Numbered from the stretch's first letter, positions 28,437-36,035 are shown. The stretch is DNA of 36,337 bases from Planctomycetota bacterium (GCA_022563315.1 JADFNO010000017.1:1-36337); one strand, 5' to 3'. The notes: generated by a model from the letters alone, not told the origin. Made by a program: numbers and translations.

Positions 28437-30416
28437 ATGAGATCCGACCGACTCGTTCAATTGATTGCCCTCATCATCACCGTGGTCAGCATCTCGTTGT
28501 GTGGCGGCCTCCTGCCGGGAATGACGAAGATCGCCGAAAAGCACATGCTGCGCTACACCGACGTTGCGGTCGAAGGCGCCCCGCCCTTCGTGGTCCTGGG
28601 AACGGCGATTGGCGCGGTGCGCGGCATCATCGTGGATTACCTTTGGATCAAAGTGAACCTCAGGAAGCAGGCGGGGCTGTACTTCGAGGTGATGGCCGAC
28701 GCCGACCTGATCACCAAGCTCCAACCCCGATTTGCCGCGGTCTGGGCCTTTCAGGGCCATAACATGGCCTACAACATCTCCGTCATTCACAACACCGCTG
28801 AGGAACGCTGGGAATGGGTGAACGCGGGAATCAACCTCGTGCGCAACAAGGGGCTGCGCTACAACCCCAACAACCTGCAACTGCATAAGGAGCTCGCGTT
28901 CTGGTTCTCGCACAAGATCGAAGGTGTCGCGGATGATGCTCATTTCTACTACAAGACGGAGCTGGCGCGCGAATGGCACTATGTGCTCGGGGCGCCGCCG
29001 GCCGGCCCTGAAGCTCGCATCCGCTGGATCGGGCAGATCGCCAACGCTCCTGATTCGCTTCAAGAGACCGAGGCGCAGACGCCGGGCGTCCTAGCGCTCG
29101 TTGAACGGCTTCGCAGCAAACTGTCTCCGTATGAGCAGCAGTTCAAATTCGCTCTCGACAGTACGCTGCTTCGAGCGTACGGCCAGTGGCTGGCGGTTCG
29201 CGGGCAGTCGGCGGTCGCGATGCTGCAGGGCATGGAGACTAAGGCCCGGCGCGACAATGATTTCTTCAAGGCCTTCGACGAGATCGCCTCCGATGAAAAC
29301 GCGGCCGACGCGTGGATCGCGCTGCTTGCCCATATCCGCAAGCGCGTGCTGCTAGATGAGTACAACATGGACCCGCAGTTCATGTTGGGGATGATGGACG
29401 GCACGGCGGTGTTTCCTGAGCATCCCGTTCCGCTCCCGATCGATTGGCGGCACGGTTCGGCCCATGCGCTGTACTTCGCCCTGAAGGGTTCGGCCAAAGG
29501 GGAGCAGCGCGTCGTCAGCATCGAGGATGCCTACAACGTCGTCAACAACGATCGAGCAAAAATCCAAGCCATGCAAGACATGGCCCGATGGGGACGCATC
29601 AGTTTCGATCCGTTCTCCAGCGATCTGCCCGGCCGGTTTCCCGAGCCCGGTTGGGTGACGGTCATTGACGCGTATTGGGAACAACTCACGATCAAGCACA
29701 AGGACACCCGCGGTCCCGGACCCGATCTGTTCCGGGATTTCCATCGGAATTTCCTGAGCTACTACGTTCGCCACTACTATCGCTCCGGCGAGCGCAGTCT
29801 GGCCAAGCAGTACATGGAACGGCTCAACAGCCTCTACGGGGAAGGGGCGCCGCTCGGCGATCCGAAGTACAGCCAGCCATTGGACGTCTTTGTGCGCGGC
29901 GAAACCTTCGAGCAGTACGACCAGCAACCGTTCCTTGCCACAAGTGAGGTCGCGGCCTCGTTGCGCCACGGTTTTCGCTTCGGTCTTGGCCGCGGGCGCG
30001 ACGAGGTCTTCGAGCAGGCCAGAGCGTTCGCCAATGAGATCATCATCTTCTTCACGACAACTCGATATAACGACTTCGTGACGAAGATGGGCACGGGGCG
30101 ACTGAAGGATCTCATCAGCACGCTCCAAAACAGCGAAGTCACTGTCCTTGGGCAACTGATGGTCGATTCAACGATCCCGTTGATCGAACGGCTTGCGATC
30201 TTCAGCCGCATCCCGGCGGAATATAAGGTGACGGTCTACGACGACATTTGGCCGCACATTGCCCGACAACTCCAGGCCAGCGACTTCAAAGGCGTGATCC
30301 CTATTGACACAGCGCTGCCGCCCCCGCCTGGGATCGAGGAGTACCGCCGACAACGAGCCCTCCAACAGCAGCAAGGGCAACGGGAGATCCCCAAAGCCAA
30401 AACCGAGCGCAAGTGA
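28437..30416 (+). CDS. Unrecognised membrane-anchored helical protein, last gene of SPFH/ABC operon
   Basis: I cannot assign a family. The 659-residue protein starts with a hydrophobic segment (about 7-28, VQLIALIITVVSISLCGGLL) that could be an uncleaved anchor or signal peptide. A second weaker one (about 48-64) precedes YLWIKVNLRKQAGLYFE. The rest is soluble, rich in helices and aromatic residues, with blocks that resemble TPR-like repeats (for example ERWEWVNAGINLVRN and AVWAFQGHNMAYN), though no clean repeat register is visible. The C-terminus is Gln/Lys-rich. It starts 35 bases after the large permease with GGGAG upstream, and ends before the repeat element. From position it may be the envelope component of the SPFH/ABC assembly. 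Confidence 0.7.
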   Translation: MRSDRLVQLIALIITVVSISLCGGLLPGMTKIAEKHMLRYTDVAVEGAPPFVVLGTAIGAVRGIIVDYLWIKVNLRKQAGLYFEVMADADLITKLQPRFAAVWAFQGHNMAYNISVIHNTAEERWEWVNAGINLVRNKGLRYNPNNLQLHKELAFWFSHKIEGVADDAHFYYKTELAREWHYVLGAPPAGPEARIRWIGQIANAPDSLQETEAQTPGVLALVERLRSKLSPYEQQFKFALDSTLLRAYGQWLAVRGQSAVAMLQGMETKARRDNDFFKAFDEIASDENAADAWIALLAHIRKRVLLDEYNMDPQFMLGMMDGTAVFPEHPVPLPIDWRHGSAHALYFALKGSAKGEQRVVSIEDAYNVVNNDRAKIQAMQDMARWGRISFDPFSSDLPGRFPEPGWVTVIDAYWEQLTIKHKDTRGPGPDLFRDFHRNFLSYYVRHYYRSGERSLAKQYMERLNSLYGEGAPLGDPKYSQPLDVFVRGETFEQYDQQPFLATSEVAASLRHGFRFGLGRGRDEVFEQARAFANEIIIFFTTTRYNDFVTKMGTGRLKDLISTLQNSEVTVLGQLMVDSTIPLIERLAIFSRIPAEYKVTVYDDIWPHIARQLQASDFKGVIPIDTALPPPPGIEEYRRQRALQQQQGQREIPKAKTERK

Positions 30417-30422
30417 AGCGAG

Positions 30423-30562
30423 TGCTAAGAAACTATCTCAGAACCCTAGTTGCGGTGGTACGGGCATCCTGCCCGTACGCTTCATGATGACGCTACGCGT
30501 GCACGGCGAGACGTTTGCACGGGCAAGATGCCCGTGCCACCGGTTTTGAGATAGTTGCTAAG
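30423..30562. mobile_element. MITE-like or REP-pair element with inverted repeats
   Basis: This 140-base element sits between two convergent gene ends. AACTATCTCA at 30431-30440 is mirrored by TGAGATAGTT at 30547-30556, a perfect 10-base terminal inverted repeat, extended by AACC/GGTT. Inside are two hairpins of related sequence: TACGGGCA with TGCCCGTA (30459-30477, 3-base loop) and GCACGGGCA with TGCCCGTGC (30517-30537, 3-base loop). TGCTAAG occurs at 30423-30429 and again at 30556-30562 (the second shares one base with the repeat end), as expected for a target-site duplication. No reading frame or T-run is present. A non-autonomous element moved by an outside transposase is likely. Confidence 0.75.
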
Positions 30563-30597
30563 GGAGACCGGACTCCCAAACGAGACAGATCCGATTC

Positions 30598-30897
30598 TCA
30601 TTCCTTGTTCTTGGCTGTGGAAAGTGGACCGCTTCCGGTTTTTCGCGGCGGGACGGGGTCGTAGCCTGCCCCGCCCAAGGGATGACAGCGCAGCACTCGG
30701 CGCAGGATCAGCCATGAACCTCGCAGGGCGCCGTGGGTCGCCATCGCTTCAACCGCATATTCCGAGCATGTGGGGTGATAGCGACAATGCCCGCCGAGCA
30801 ACGGGCTCAGCGCGGCTTGATACAGCCTCACGCCGAAGATCAACGGCTTGGCGAGGAGGCTGATCCTGAGTCGGGTTGGTCCACCTTGTTCGTCCAT
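30598..30897 (-). CDS. yidD: Membrane protein insertion efficiency factor
   Basis: YidD is a small inner-membrane-associated protein that helps YidC insert membrane proteins. The 99-residue product carries the family signature almost unchanged: [26 protein letters not shown] (about 26-51), [20 protein letters not shown] and GGAGYDPVP. The length fits the family (70-100). The start at 30897 overlaps the end of rnpA by 58 bases, so the pair should be coexpressed. The usual following gene yidC is absent; a repeat element and the convergent operon lie beyond it. Confidence 0.93.
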   Translation of the reverse strand: MDEQGGPTRLRISLLAKPLIFGVRLYQAALSPLLGGHCRYHPTCSEYAVEAMATHGALRGSWLILRRVLRCHPLGGAGYDPVPPRKTGSGPLSTAKNKE

Positions 30898-31262
30898 GAG
30901 CGATGCAGCGCTCCCACCGCCTTGAACAAAATGCGCTGATACTCCGCCAGCGTCAGTAAGTCGTGCGGTCGAGCACGAACCACCAGATCATAGCCGCGTG
31001 GCAGATCGTGCTGTAACAGACGAAAAGCCTCGCGTACTCGGCGTTTGACACGATTGCGAAACACGGCCGGGCCGACTCTCCTGGATACCGCCAGCCCGAG
31101 TCGAAGTCGCCCCAGTTTGTTGGGAAAGGCATACACGTTCAGTGGTCCTACGGACTTACGAATCCCCGCCGAGAGCACGGCTCGAAACTGGCTTTGGCGG
31201 CGCAGCCGCATGCCGCCGCTAAACGCGAACCGTTTCCGCCGCTGCGACAATGAGCCGGCCAT
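30840..31262 (-). CDS. rnpA: Ribonuclease P protein component
   Basis: RnpA is the protein subunit of RNase P, which cuts the 5' leader from pre-tRNA. The 140-residue product contains the RNR signature [13 protein letters not shown] (about 69-81) and the family N-terminus with [14 protein letters not shown] and [14 protein letters not shown]. The N-terminal [18 protein letters not shown] is longer than usual, so the later Met at 31211 could be the true start. The stop of the ClC gene lies four bases upstream of the 31262 start. rpmH, which normally precedes rnpA, is not next to it here. Confidence 0.92.
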   Translation of the reverse strand: MAGSLSQRRKRFAFSGGMRLRRQSQFRAVLSAGIRKSVGPLNVYAFPNKLGRLRLGLAVSRRVGPAVFRNRVKRRVREAFRLLQHDLPRGYDLVVRARPHDLLTLAEYQRILFKAVGALHRSWTNKVDQPDSGSASSPSR

Positions 31263-31266
31263 TCGA

Positions 31267-33084
31267 TCAGTCCTTGCTCAGTGCGCGCTGGTACTCCCGC
31301 ATCAGCCGATCGCGGGTAATCAGCCCCAGCACCACACCGCCTCTTGCCTCGTCAAGCACGGCCAGGCTCTGCACGTCGTACTTGGAGAACTTGTCGAGCA
31401 CGAGGTCAAGCGTGTCATCAGAGGCCACCGTCGGCAGATCGCTGCGCTGTAGTTCGTTGACTTGCAGCAGGGGGATCGCCTCCCGATAAAGCAGCGCCTC
31501 CTTCAAATCGGCCGCGGTCACAAGTCCGGCATAATGATCGTGCTCATCAACGACGACGAAGTCGCTCACGGCCTGCTGTTCGCTGAGGTCCAGCAGCCGC
31601 TGGGCGGATTCGTCCGGGTGCACCAGCACTGGGGGCACCAGCGGTACGTCTTCGACCGAGAGGCGCCGCAGGATGGTCAGGTCACTGAGCCCGCCGATAT
31701 GGACGCCCCGGCGCTCGAGCTTGAGCGTGTAAATACTCTGGCGGGAAATCAACTGCGACACGATCGTGCTGATCACCGCGGCCAGCATAAGCGGGAGGAT
31801 GATCTTGTAGCTGCCGGTAATCTCATAGACGATGAGGATGGCGGTCAATGGGGCGTGGGTGGTGGCGGCGACCACGGCGGCCATGCCCACCAACGCATAA
31901 TGGGCCGGGCTTGCGTGCGGGAACCAATCCAGGGCATCGACCAAGACGCCGAACGCCCCGCCTGCGCCAGCCCCCAGCAGCAGGGACGGCGCGAACACCC
32001 CGCCGGAGCCACCGGAGCCGATCGTCAGGCATGTGGCCAATAGTTTCAGAACGCACAATGCCATCAGTCCCAGCAGCAGCGTGCCAGCTTGACCGCCCGC
32101 ATAGTAATTATGGCTGAGAAGCTCCTTGATGACCGGATACCCGTTGCTGAAGAACGGCGGCATCTCTGGATTGCCCCGGCTGAGGACGACATAGCCAAGC
32201 CCGAGTAACCCCAACATGGCCGCCCCCGTGACGGGTTTGAGGATCGGGTGCAGCTTGAGCCGCGCGTACACGTCCTCCGTCCAATACAGCGCCTTGATGA
32301 ACGCCATGGCCGCAAGCCCGCAGAGCACGCCGAGCATCAGGTAGTTTGGAATCTCCGCCGCCGTGAACGCCCCCACGTTGAAGTCCGCCGCCACCGCGAA
32401 GATCGCTTCGTTCTCACCGAGAACCGCTTGCGTACACACCGCGGAAAAGACCGAAGCGATCACGATCGGGGTGAAGGTGCGGAGCGAAAAATCGCGGAGC
32501 AAGATCTCCAGGACGAAAAAGATGCCGGCAATCGGGGCGTTGAACACCGAGGCGATCCCCGCCGCGGCCCCACAGCCCAGCAGCGTGGCCGTGTTCTGAG
32601 GGTTGACCCGCAGAAGCTGGCCGACCTTCGATCCGACCGCCGACCCGATCTGGACGATCGGCCCCTCCGCCCCGGCTGATCCGCCCGAGCCGATCGTGCA
32701 GATGGCGGACACCCACTTGGCGATGGCCACCCGCAACTTGATCCGAGACTTGTTGCGGTGAATCGCGTGCATGACCTCGGGCACGCCATGTCCGCTCGCT
32801 TCGCTGGCCAGGAAATAGACCGTGACTCCTGCCAGCAATGCGCCCACCATCGGAACCAGCGGGATCAACCACCACAATGCGCCGCTGGGAATATCGTTCG
32901 CCACCTTTTCCATGAAGTGGATTGTGCCCATGAAGGCCACCGCGACAAGGGCCGTGAGCGTTCCGATCGCTGCGGCCAGCAGGACGAGATACCAGTCCCG
33001 CTCGAAGCCGAACTTCGCGCTGAATCGGCGCAATCGCCTCGCGAGAGGGCTGTGCAGCAAACGAAATCGGCGTGGACGGGACAT
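31267..33084 (-). CDS. ClC-family chloride channel or H+/Cl- antiporter with CBS domains
   Basis: A 605-residue membrane protein with the ClC pattern: SGHGVPEVMHAI (97-108), GSGGSAGAEGPIVQIGSAVG (132-151) holding the gating Glu140, and a second Gly-rich motif GSGGSGGVFAPSLLLGAGAGG near residue 365. A C-terminal pair of CBS domains (from about 470) should sense a nucleotide or ionic conditions. The retained gating Glu is compatible with either a channel or an antiporter. I chose ATG 33084. A TTG at 33123 overlaps the hydrolase stop and would add 13 residues, so the longer form is possible. It is followed by rnpA after four bases, giving a hydrolase, ClC, rnpA, yidD order on this strand. Confidence 0.9.
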   Translation of the reverse strand: MSRPRRFRLLHSPLARRLRRFSAKFGFERDWYLVLLAAAIGTLTALVAVAFMGTIHFMEKVANDIPSGALWWLIPLVPMVGALLAGVTVYFLASEASGHGVPEVMHAIHRNKSRIKLRVAIAKWVSAICTIGSGGSAGAEGPIVQIGSAVGSKVGQLLRVNPQNTATLLGCGAAAGIASVFNAPIAGIFFVLEILLRDFSLRTFTPIVIASVFSAVCTQAVLGENEAIFAVAADFNVGAFTAAEIPNYLMLGVLCGLAAMAFIKALYWTEDVYARLKLHPILKPVTGAAMLGLLGLGYVVLSRGNPEMPPFFSNGYPVIKELLSHNYYAGGQAGTLLLGLMALCVLKLLATCLTIGSGGSGGVFAPSLLLGAGAGGAFGVLVDALDWFPHASPAHYALVGMAAVVAATTHAPLTAILIVYEITGSYKIILPLMLAAVISTIVSQLISRQSIYTLKLERRGVHIGGLSDLTILRRLSVEDVPLVPPVLVHPDESAQRLLDLSEQQAVSDFVVVDEHDHYAGLVTAADLKEALLYREAIPLLQVNELQRSDLPTVASDDTLDLVLDKFSKYDVQSLAVLDEARGGVVLGLITRDRLMREYQRALSKD

Positions 33085-33119
33085 GAAAATCGTGCAGTGT
33101 ATCGCGCTGGCCTTCGCGC

Positions 33120-34052
33120 TCAAGGTCCGCCGTGGGACTCGCCGCCTTCGCCCAGGTGTTTGCGGAAGAATTCAATCGTCAATTGCTCCACTTGACGATG
33201 TGTTTCCCGTAGTGTGTTGTGGTCTCCCCCTTGAAGTTCGATGAGTTCGGCTCGCTGACCGGCGTCTGCCAAACGTCGCCCGTGACTGATGGGAACCGTC
33301 CCGTCGGCCGTGCCGTGCAGCAGCAGTATGGGACGCTCGATTCGCTTCATGGCGTCCACCGGCCGGTGATCGTCCTTGATCAAAAGCCAGGCCAGGCCAC
33401 GACCGATTGGGTTCGGCGGGTCGCCGCCGACCGCACTGGCCGCGGCCTCACGCCAACTGGCGAATGTCGATTCGAGTACGGCAGCCCGTATCTCCGGTCG
33501 ATCCGCCATAACATTGAGTCCGATCGACCCGCCTAACGACTGGCCGTACATCCCGATGCGCTTGGGATCGACGTCGCTGCGGGCCAGGAGTGCATCGACC
33601 GCCGCCCGCGTGTCGGCGATCAGCGGGCCGCGCGATCTCGCCTTGCCTTCGCTCCGGCCGTATCCGCGAAAATCGAAGATGAACACATTGAACCCGGCTT
33701 CCGGCAGGTAGTCGGTGAACCACACGTGCGACTCGATATTGCCGGCGTTACCATGCACGTGCAGGATGGTGGGCGCTTCTCTTGGCGACGAGACGTTGTG
33801 GGCTGGGATGAACCAGCCGTGCAACTTCGTGCCATCGCCGGACTGGAATGTGACCGACTCCGCCGTTGACAAATGCGGTGGGGGATACGTTGCCCCCTGC
33901 GTTGGATAATAAAACAAGCGTTCCATGCACCCGGTCGTCCACAGGACAAGAATAAGGATCACCGCTCCAAGCAGAAAAACTCGCCTCGCCGCGATCCGCG
34001 ATCGTGACTTGAGGGCGGGCTTGGATTTGAAGCTGCTCAGGACCCGAACCAT
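33120..34052 (-). CDS. Alpha/beta hydrolase, membrane-anchored, ABHD17-like
   Basis: A 310-residue hydrolase. A hydrophobic helix (about 25-41, VFLLGAVILILVLWTTG) ends at Cys42; the -3 residue is Thr, so a lipobox is weak and the protein may instead be anchored by the helix. The fold is complete: ILHVHGNAGN (oxyanion loop), FDFRGYGRSEGK, the nucleophile elbow GQSLGG (about 170-175, Ser172), LLHGTADGTVP with the acid Asp, and GGDHNTL with His near 283. All three catalytic residues are visible, unlike in the fused hydrolase at 13752. It resembles bacterial YfhR/ABHD17-type serine hydrolases, whose substrates are often unknown. It is the first gene of the run towards yidD. Confidence 0.85.
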   Translation of the reverse strand: MVRVLSSFKSKPALKSRSRIAARRVFLLGAVILILVLWTTGCMERLFYYPTQGATYPPPHLSTAESVTFQSGDGTKLHGWFIPAHNVSSPREAPTILHVHGNAGNIESHVWFTDYLPEAGFNVFIFDFRGYGRSEGKARSRGPLIADTRAAVDALLARSDVDPKRIGMYGQSLGGSIGLNVMADRPEIRAAVLESTFASWREAAASAVGGDPPNPIGRGLAWLLIKDDHRPVDAMKRIERPILLLHGTADGTVPISHGRRLADAGQRAELIELQGGDHNTLRETHRQVEQLTIEFFRKHLGEGGESHGGP

Positions 34053-34148
34053 CCGCTAGTCTAGCCGCCGACCGGGGTCGATGAACGCCTCTTTTGGGCC
34101 CGAGCCGTGCCTGTGGCCGAACATCTCGCCTCTGCCGGAGGCGGAGGG

Positions 34149-34154
34149 TATACT
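34149..34154 (+). promoter_or_regulatory. Possible -10 element for rpoZ
   Basis: TATACT, a close match to the sigma70 -10 box, is 63 bases before the rpoZ ATG in the gap between two divergent genes. No good -35 match lies 16-18 bases upstream, so it is only a weak candidate. Confidence 0.25.
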
Positions 34155-34216
34155 CTGCGGCTCGGCGCAACGTCGCGCCTCGACCCATTTCGCAACTCAG
34201 ACGGGATCAAGACCCC

Positions 34217-34450
34217 ATGATTGAAGCGCTCAAGAGCGATGATATTGTCAGGAAGCTCGGCGGCCGGTTCAAGCTCACCGCCCTGATTCAACGCCGGCTC
34301 AAGGAGCTGATCATCGACGGTGAGCGGCCGTTGGTGCCCCGCGAGGGCCGGACCGATCTCGAATTGATCATCGAAGAGATCATGCAGGACAAGATCGCGC
34401 CGGACTTTACCGACGTGACGCCCGATGGTCTGCCGCCCGGCACCAGCTAG
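34217..34450 (+). CDS. rpoZ: DNA-directed RNA polymerase omega subunit-like protein
   Basis: Omega is a small protein that stabilises the beta' subunit of RNA polymerase. The 77-residue product starts MIEALKSDDIVRKLGGRFKL and continues ALIQRRLKELIIDGERPLV and LELIIEEIMQDKIAPD. That keeps the family's N-terminal helix pair: a GGRFKL turn followed by an ALIQRR helix where other bacteria have NRFxLxxxxAxRARQL. The match is diverged, but it is the form I associate with Planctomycetota, and the next gene is coaC, a common partner of rpoZ. ATG 34217 is chosen because upstream residues are arginine-rich. No gmk lies upstream. Confidence 0.75.
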   Translation: MIEALKSDDIVRKLGGRFKLTALIQRRLKELIIDGERPLVPREGRTDLELIIEEIMQDKIAPDFTDVTPDGLPPGTS

Positions 34451-34485
34451 GCCCGCCCTGACCAACGCCAACCAGGGCGCCGCCC

Positions 34486-35070
34486 GTGGCCGAGAGCCAA
34501 ACGACGAATCACGATCCACCGACGGGACGACGAGTCATCGTCGGCCTAAGCGGCGGGATCGCTTGCTATAAAGTCGCCCAAGTCGTGAGCCGACTCGTCC
34601 AGGGGGACGTCGAGGTCACCGTCGCCATGACCGACGCCGCCACGCGGTTCGTCACGCCGTTGACGTTCGAGGCGTTGTCCGGCCGGGCGGTTTATTCCAG
34701 CCAGTGGCAGCACGTTGAATCGCATGACCCGCAGCACATCAGCCTCGCCCGCGCTGCCGATTTGATGCTCATCGCCCCGTGTACCATGGACATGCTTGCC
34801 AAGCTGGCGCACGGGCGCGCCGATGATGTGGTGAGTCTCATCGCCTCAGCTGTGGATTGGTCGCGTCAGCCGATGTTGATCGCGCCGTCGATGAACGAGG
34901 TGATGTGGAACCAGCCGTCCACACAGCGCAATCTGGCGCAGGTGAAGGCCGACGGCTGCGAGATCATCGACCCGGGTGAAGGTTGGCAAGCCTGCCGCAC
35001 CAAAGGCAAGGGACGCCTTGCCGAGCCGGACGTCATCCTCGACGCCGTGATGGCGAAACTCCAGCCATAG
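34486..35070 (+). CDS. coaC: Phosphopantothenoylcysteine decarboxylase (CoaC), stand-alone
   Basis: This flavoprotein makes 4'-phosphopantetheine from phosphopantothenoylcysteine in coenzyme A synthesis. The 194-residue product has the FMN-binding start RVIVGLSGGIACYKVAQV (about 16-33), then an HISLARAADLMLIAP segment with the active-site His (about residue 84). APSMNEVMWNQPSTQRNL supplies the PxMNxxMW substrate motif, and EGWQACRTKGKGRLAEP holds the active-site Cys. It ends near residue 190, as a stand-alone CoaC would; many bacteria instead continue into a CoaB domain. Start GTG 34486 is 35 bases after rpoZ. The final codons (35052-35070) coincide with the composition break, so the natural 3' end and a possible separate coaB cannot be verified. 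Confidence 0.88.
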   Translation: MAESQTTNHDPPTGRRVIVGLSGGIACYKVAQVVSRLVQGDVEVTVAMTDAATRFVTPLTFEALSGRAVYSSQWQHVESHDPQHISLARAADLMLIAPCTMDMLAKLAHGRADDVVSLIASAVDWSRQPMLIAPSMNEVMWNQPSTQRNLAQVKADGCEIIDPGEGWQACRTKGKGRLAEPDVILDAVMAKLQP

Positions 35071-35213
35071 GCGGAAAGCTGCGCATCCCGTACGGGACCG
35101 AACAGCGCGCCTGCAATTTCGGACTCTGCCGTACCGTCAGCAAAAGATGTTATAGGGGCGGCGCCAAGGCGGATTAAAGCCCGGCTGGCCAGCCCGATAT
35201 CTGATAAAGCCAT
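35052..35213 (-). CDS. Phage tail-tubular-like protein, N-terminal fragment cut at junction
   Basis: About 54 residues match the N-terminus of a podovirus-type tail tubular / head-tail connector protein family that I recall from alphaproteobacterial phages and prophages: ALSDIGLASRALIRLGAAPI, DGTAESEIAGALFGPVRDAQ and LSAYGWSFA. In such proteins the next residues continue the same fold; here they turn into the reverse complement of coaC (ITASRMTSG and on), which makes no sense as protein. The gene is therefore truncated at about 35052. A good ribosome binding site, AGGAG, sits seven bases before the ATG, so the 5' end is intact. The family call rests on memory of the N-terminal motif and needs a search. 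Confidence 0.6.
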
Positions 35214-35244
35214 CTATATTCTCCTGATTTGGATGGTTTTAGAT

Positions 35245-35271
35245 AGTAAAAAACCCGCTTATCAGCGGGTT
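35245..35271 (-). terminator. Intrinsic terminator upstream of the phage tail-like gene
   Basis: On the minus strand AACCCGCT (35271-35264) pairs with AGCGGGTT (35259-35252), an 8-base stem with a 4-base loop, followed by a run of T. It lies between the stop of the 88-residue gene (35292) and the ATG at 35213, so it should end that gene's transcript while some reads through. A second AACCCGCT copy just before it could form an alternative stem. Position between two head/tail-region genes recalls the T-phi terminator of T7-like phages. Confidence 0.75.
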
Positions 35272-35291
35272 AGCGGGTTGTGAAAATTTTG

Positions 35292-35558
35292 TTATGATAT
35301 GTGCAAACGGTGATCTATATGTTCCGGCCAACCTTTATGCTTAGCTTTGTTCTGCACAAGATCATAGATGCCGACGGCTGTAGGGCACGACTCTGACGGC
35401 GGTCCTATTCTGGCGTGTTCATGCACGAAAGTCGAGGAACTGCTAACTTTGTAGATAACCTTATCTCCCTCCTGCGTTACTTTCTCTGGAGTAGCATTGG
35501 TCCGCCATACGAACAGCAAACCGTCTTCTACAATATCGGCAGGTCTATCTTGATTCAT
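35292..35558 (-). CDS. Hypothetical 88-residue protein, phage-like context
   Basis: I do not recognise this protein. It has no membrane helix and no obvious motif; residues are mixed charged and polar, with a conserved-looking segment DGLLFVWRTNATPEKVT and a Pro/His-containing C-terminus. GC content is intermediate, lower than in the coaC side and higher than in the DNA to its right. No Shine-Dalgarno is visible before ATG 35558; a short palindrome lies there instead. A terminator follows 21 bases after the stop, and then the tail-like gene on the same strand, so it is probably part of a phage structural or accessory region. Confidence 0.5.
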   Translation of the reverse strand: MNQDRPADIVEDGLLFVWRTNATPEKVTQEGDKVIYKVSSSSTFVHEHARIGPPSESCPTAVGIYDLVQNKAKHKGWPEHIDHRLHIS

Positions 35559-35559
35559 G

Positions 35560-35581
35560 GTAAATTTTTACAGTAAATTTT
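35560..35581. promoter_or_regulatory. Possible operator: GTAAATTTT direct repeats beside a start codon
   Basis: GTAAATTTTTAC (35560-35571) is a perfect inverted repeat with a two-base centre. GTAAATTTT occurs again at 35573-35581, 13 bases on. It occupies the ribosome-binding position of the minus-strand gene starting at 35558. In AT-rich DNA this can arise by chance. Confidence 0.25.
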
Positions 35582-35657
35582 AACATAATACTAAGGTTGT
35601 ACCATACAAAGACAGGGCGCGTCAATTGCTTTATGTAAAAATAATTGCCCCGAATCA

Positions 35658-36035
35658 ATGAGAGGCCAACGTTTTTTAACCGCCCCTGATGAAATACACG
35701 AAGGAGTTTTTAAAGGATTTATTCAAGGTTATAATCTATTAAGATTTGCGAAAAAATTTTATGATGTGATCGTTTACAATCCAAGACCATTTAAATTTTT
35801 AGATGTTAAATCTTGGTTTGAACCCGATAGAATAGCTTATTTAAGTGCGGAAAAAATAAAAGATTATAATATCAGTTCACTGAGAAACGCCTTAAGTAAA
35901 ATAGATACAAGTATAAGTTATGAAAAGGCTTTTACTTATGAATCATTTTTTATTAAACCTTTTGTTAGAAAAATTTTTGGAATAAAGTCGTTATCTTCTT
36001 CTGATTTAACAAATATTTTAAGGAAACAAATTTAA
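35658..36035 (+). CDS. Hypothetical AT-rich gene, unknown function
   Basis: A 125-residue protein in DNA of about 30 percent GC, with AGA, AAA and TTA codons rare in the rest of the window. No family recognised. It is rich in Phe, Lys and Ile, has no clear membrane helix, and contains HEGVFKGFIQGYNLLRFAKK, then KSWFEPDRIAYLSAEKIKDY and a basic C-terminus ending LRKQI. The frame is open back to about 35595 without a good start, so the true gene could be longer or this could be a 3' remnant joined at the composition break. No Shine-Dalgarno is visible before ATG 35658. Confidence 0.5.
   Translation: MRGQRFLTAPDEIHEGVFKGFIQGYNLLRFAKKFYDVIVYNPRPFKFLDVKSWFEPDRIAYLSAEKIKDYNISSLRNALSKIDTSISYEKAFTYESFFIKPFVRKIFGIKSLSSSDLTNILRKQI

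Noticed and set aside
30423-30562. Simple rho-independent terminator
   Set aside because: The hairpins have no T-run on either strand, and the terminal repeats plus TGCTAAG duplication fit a mobile element better.
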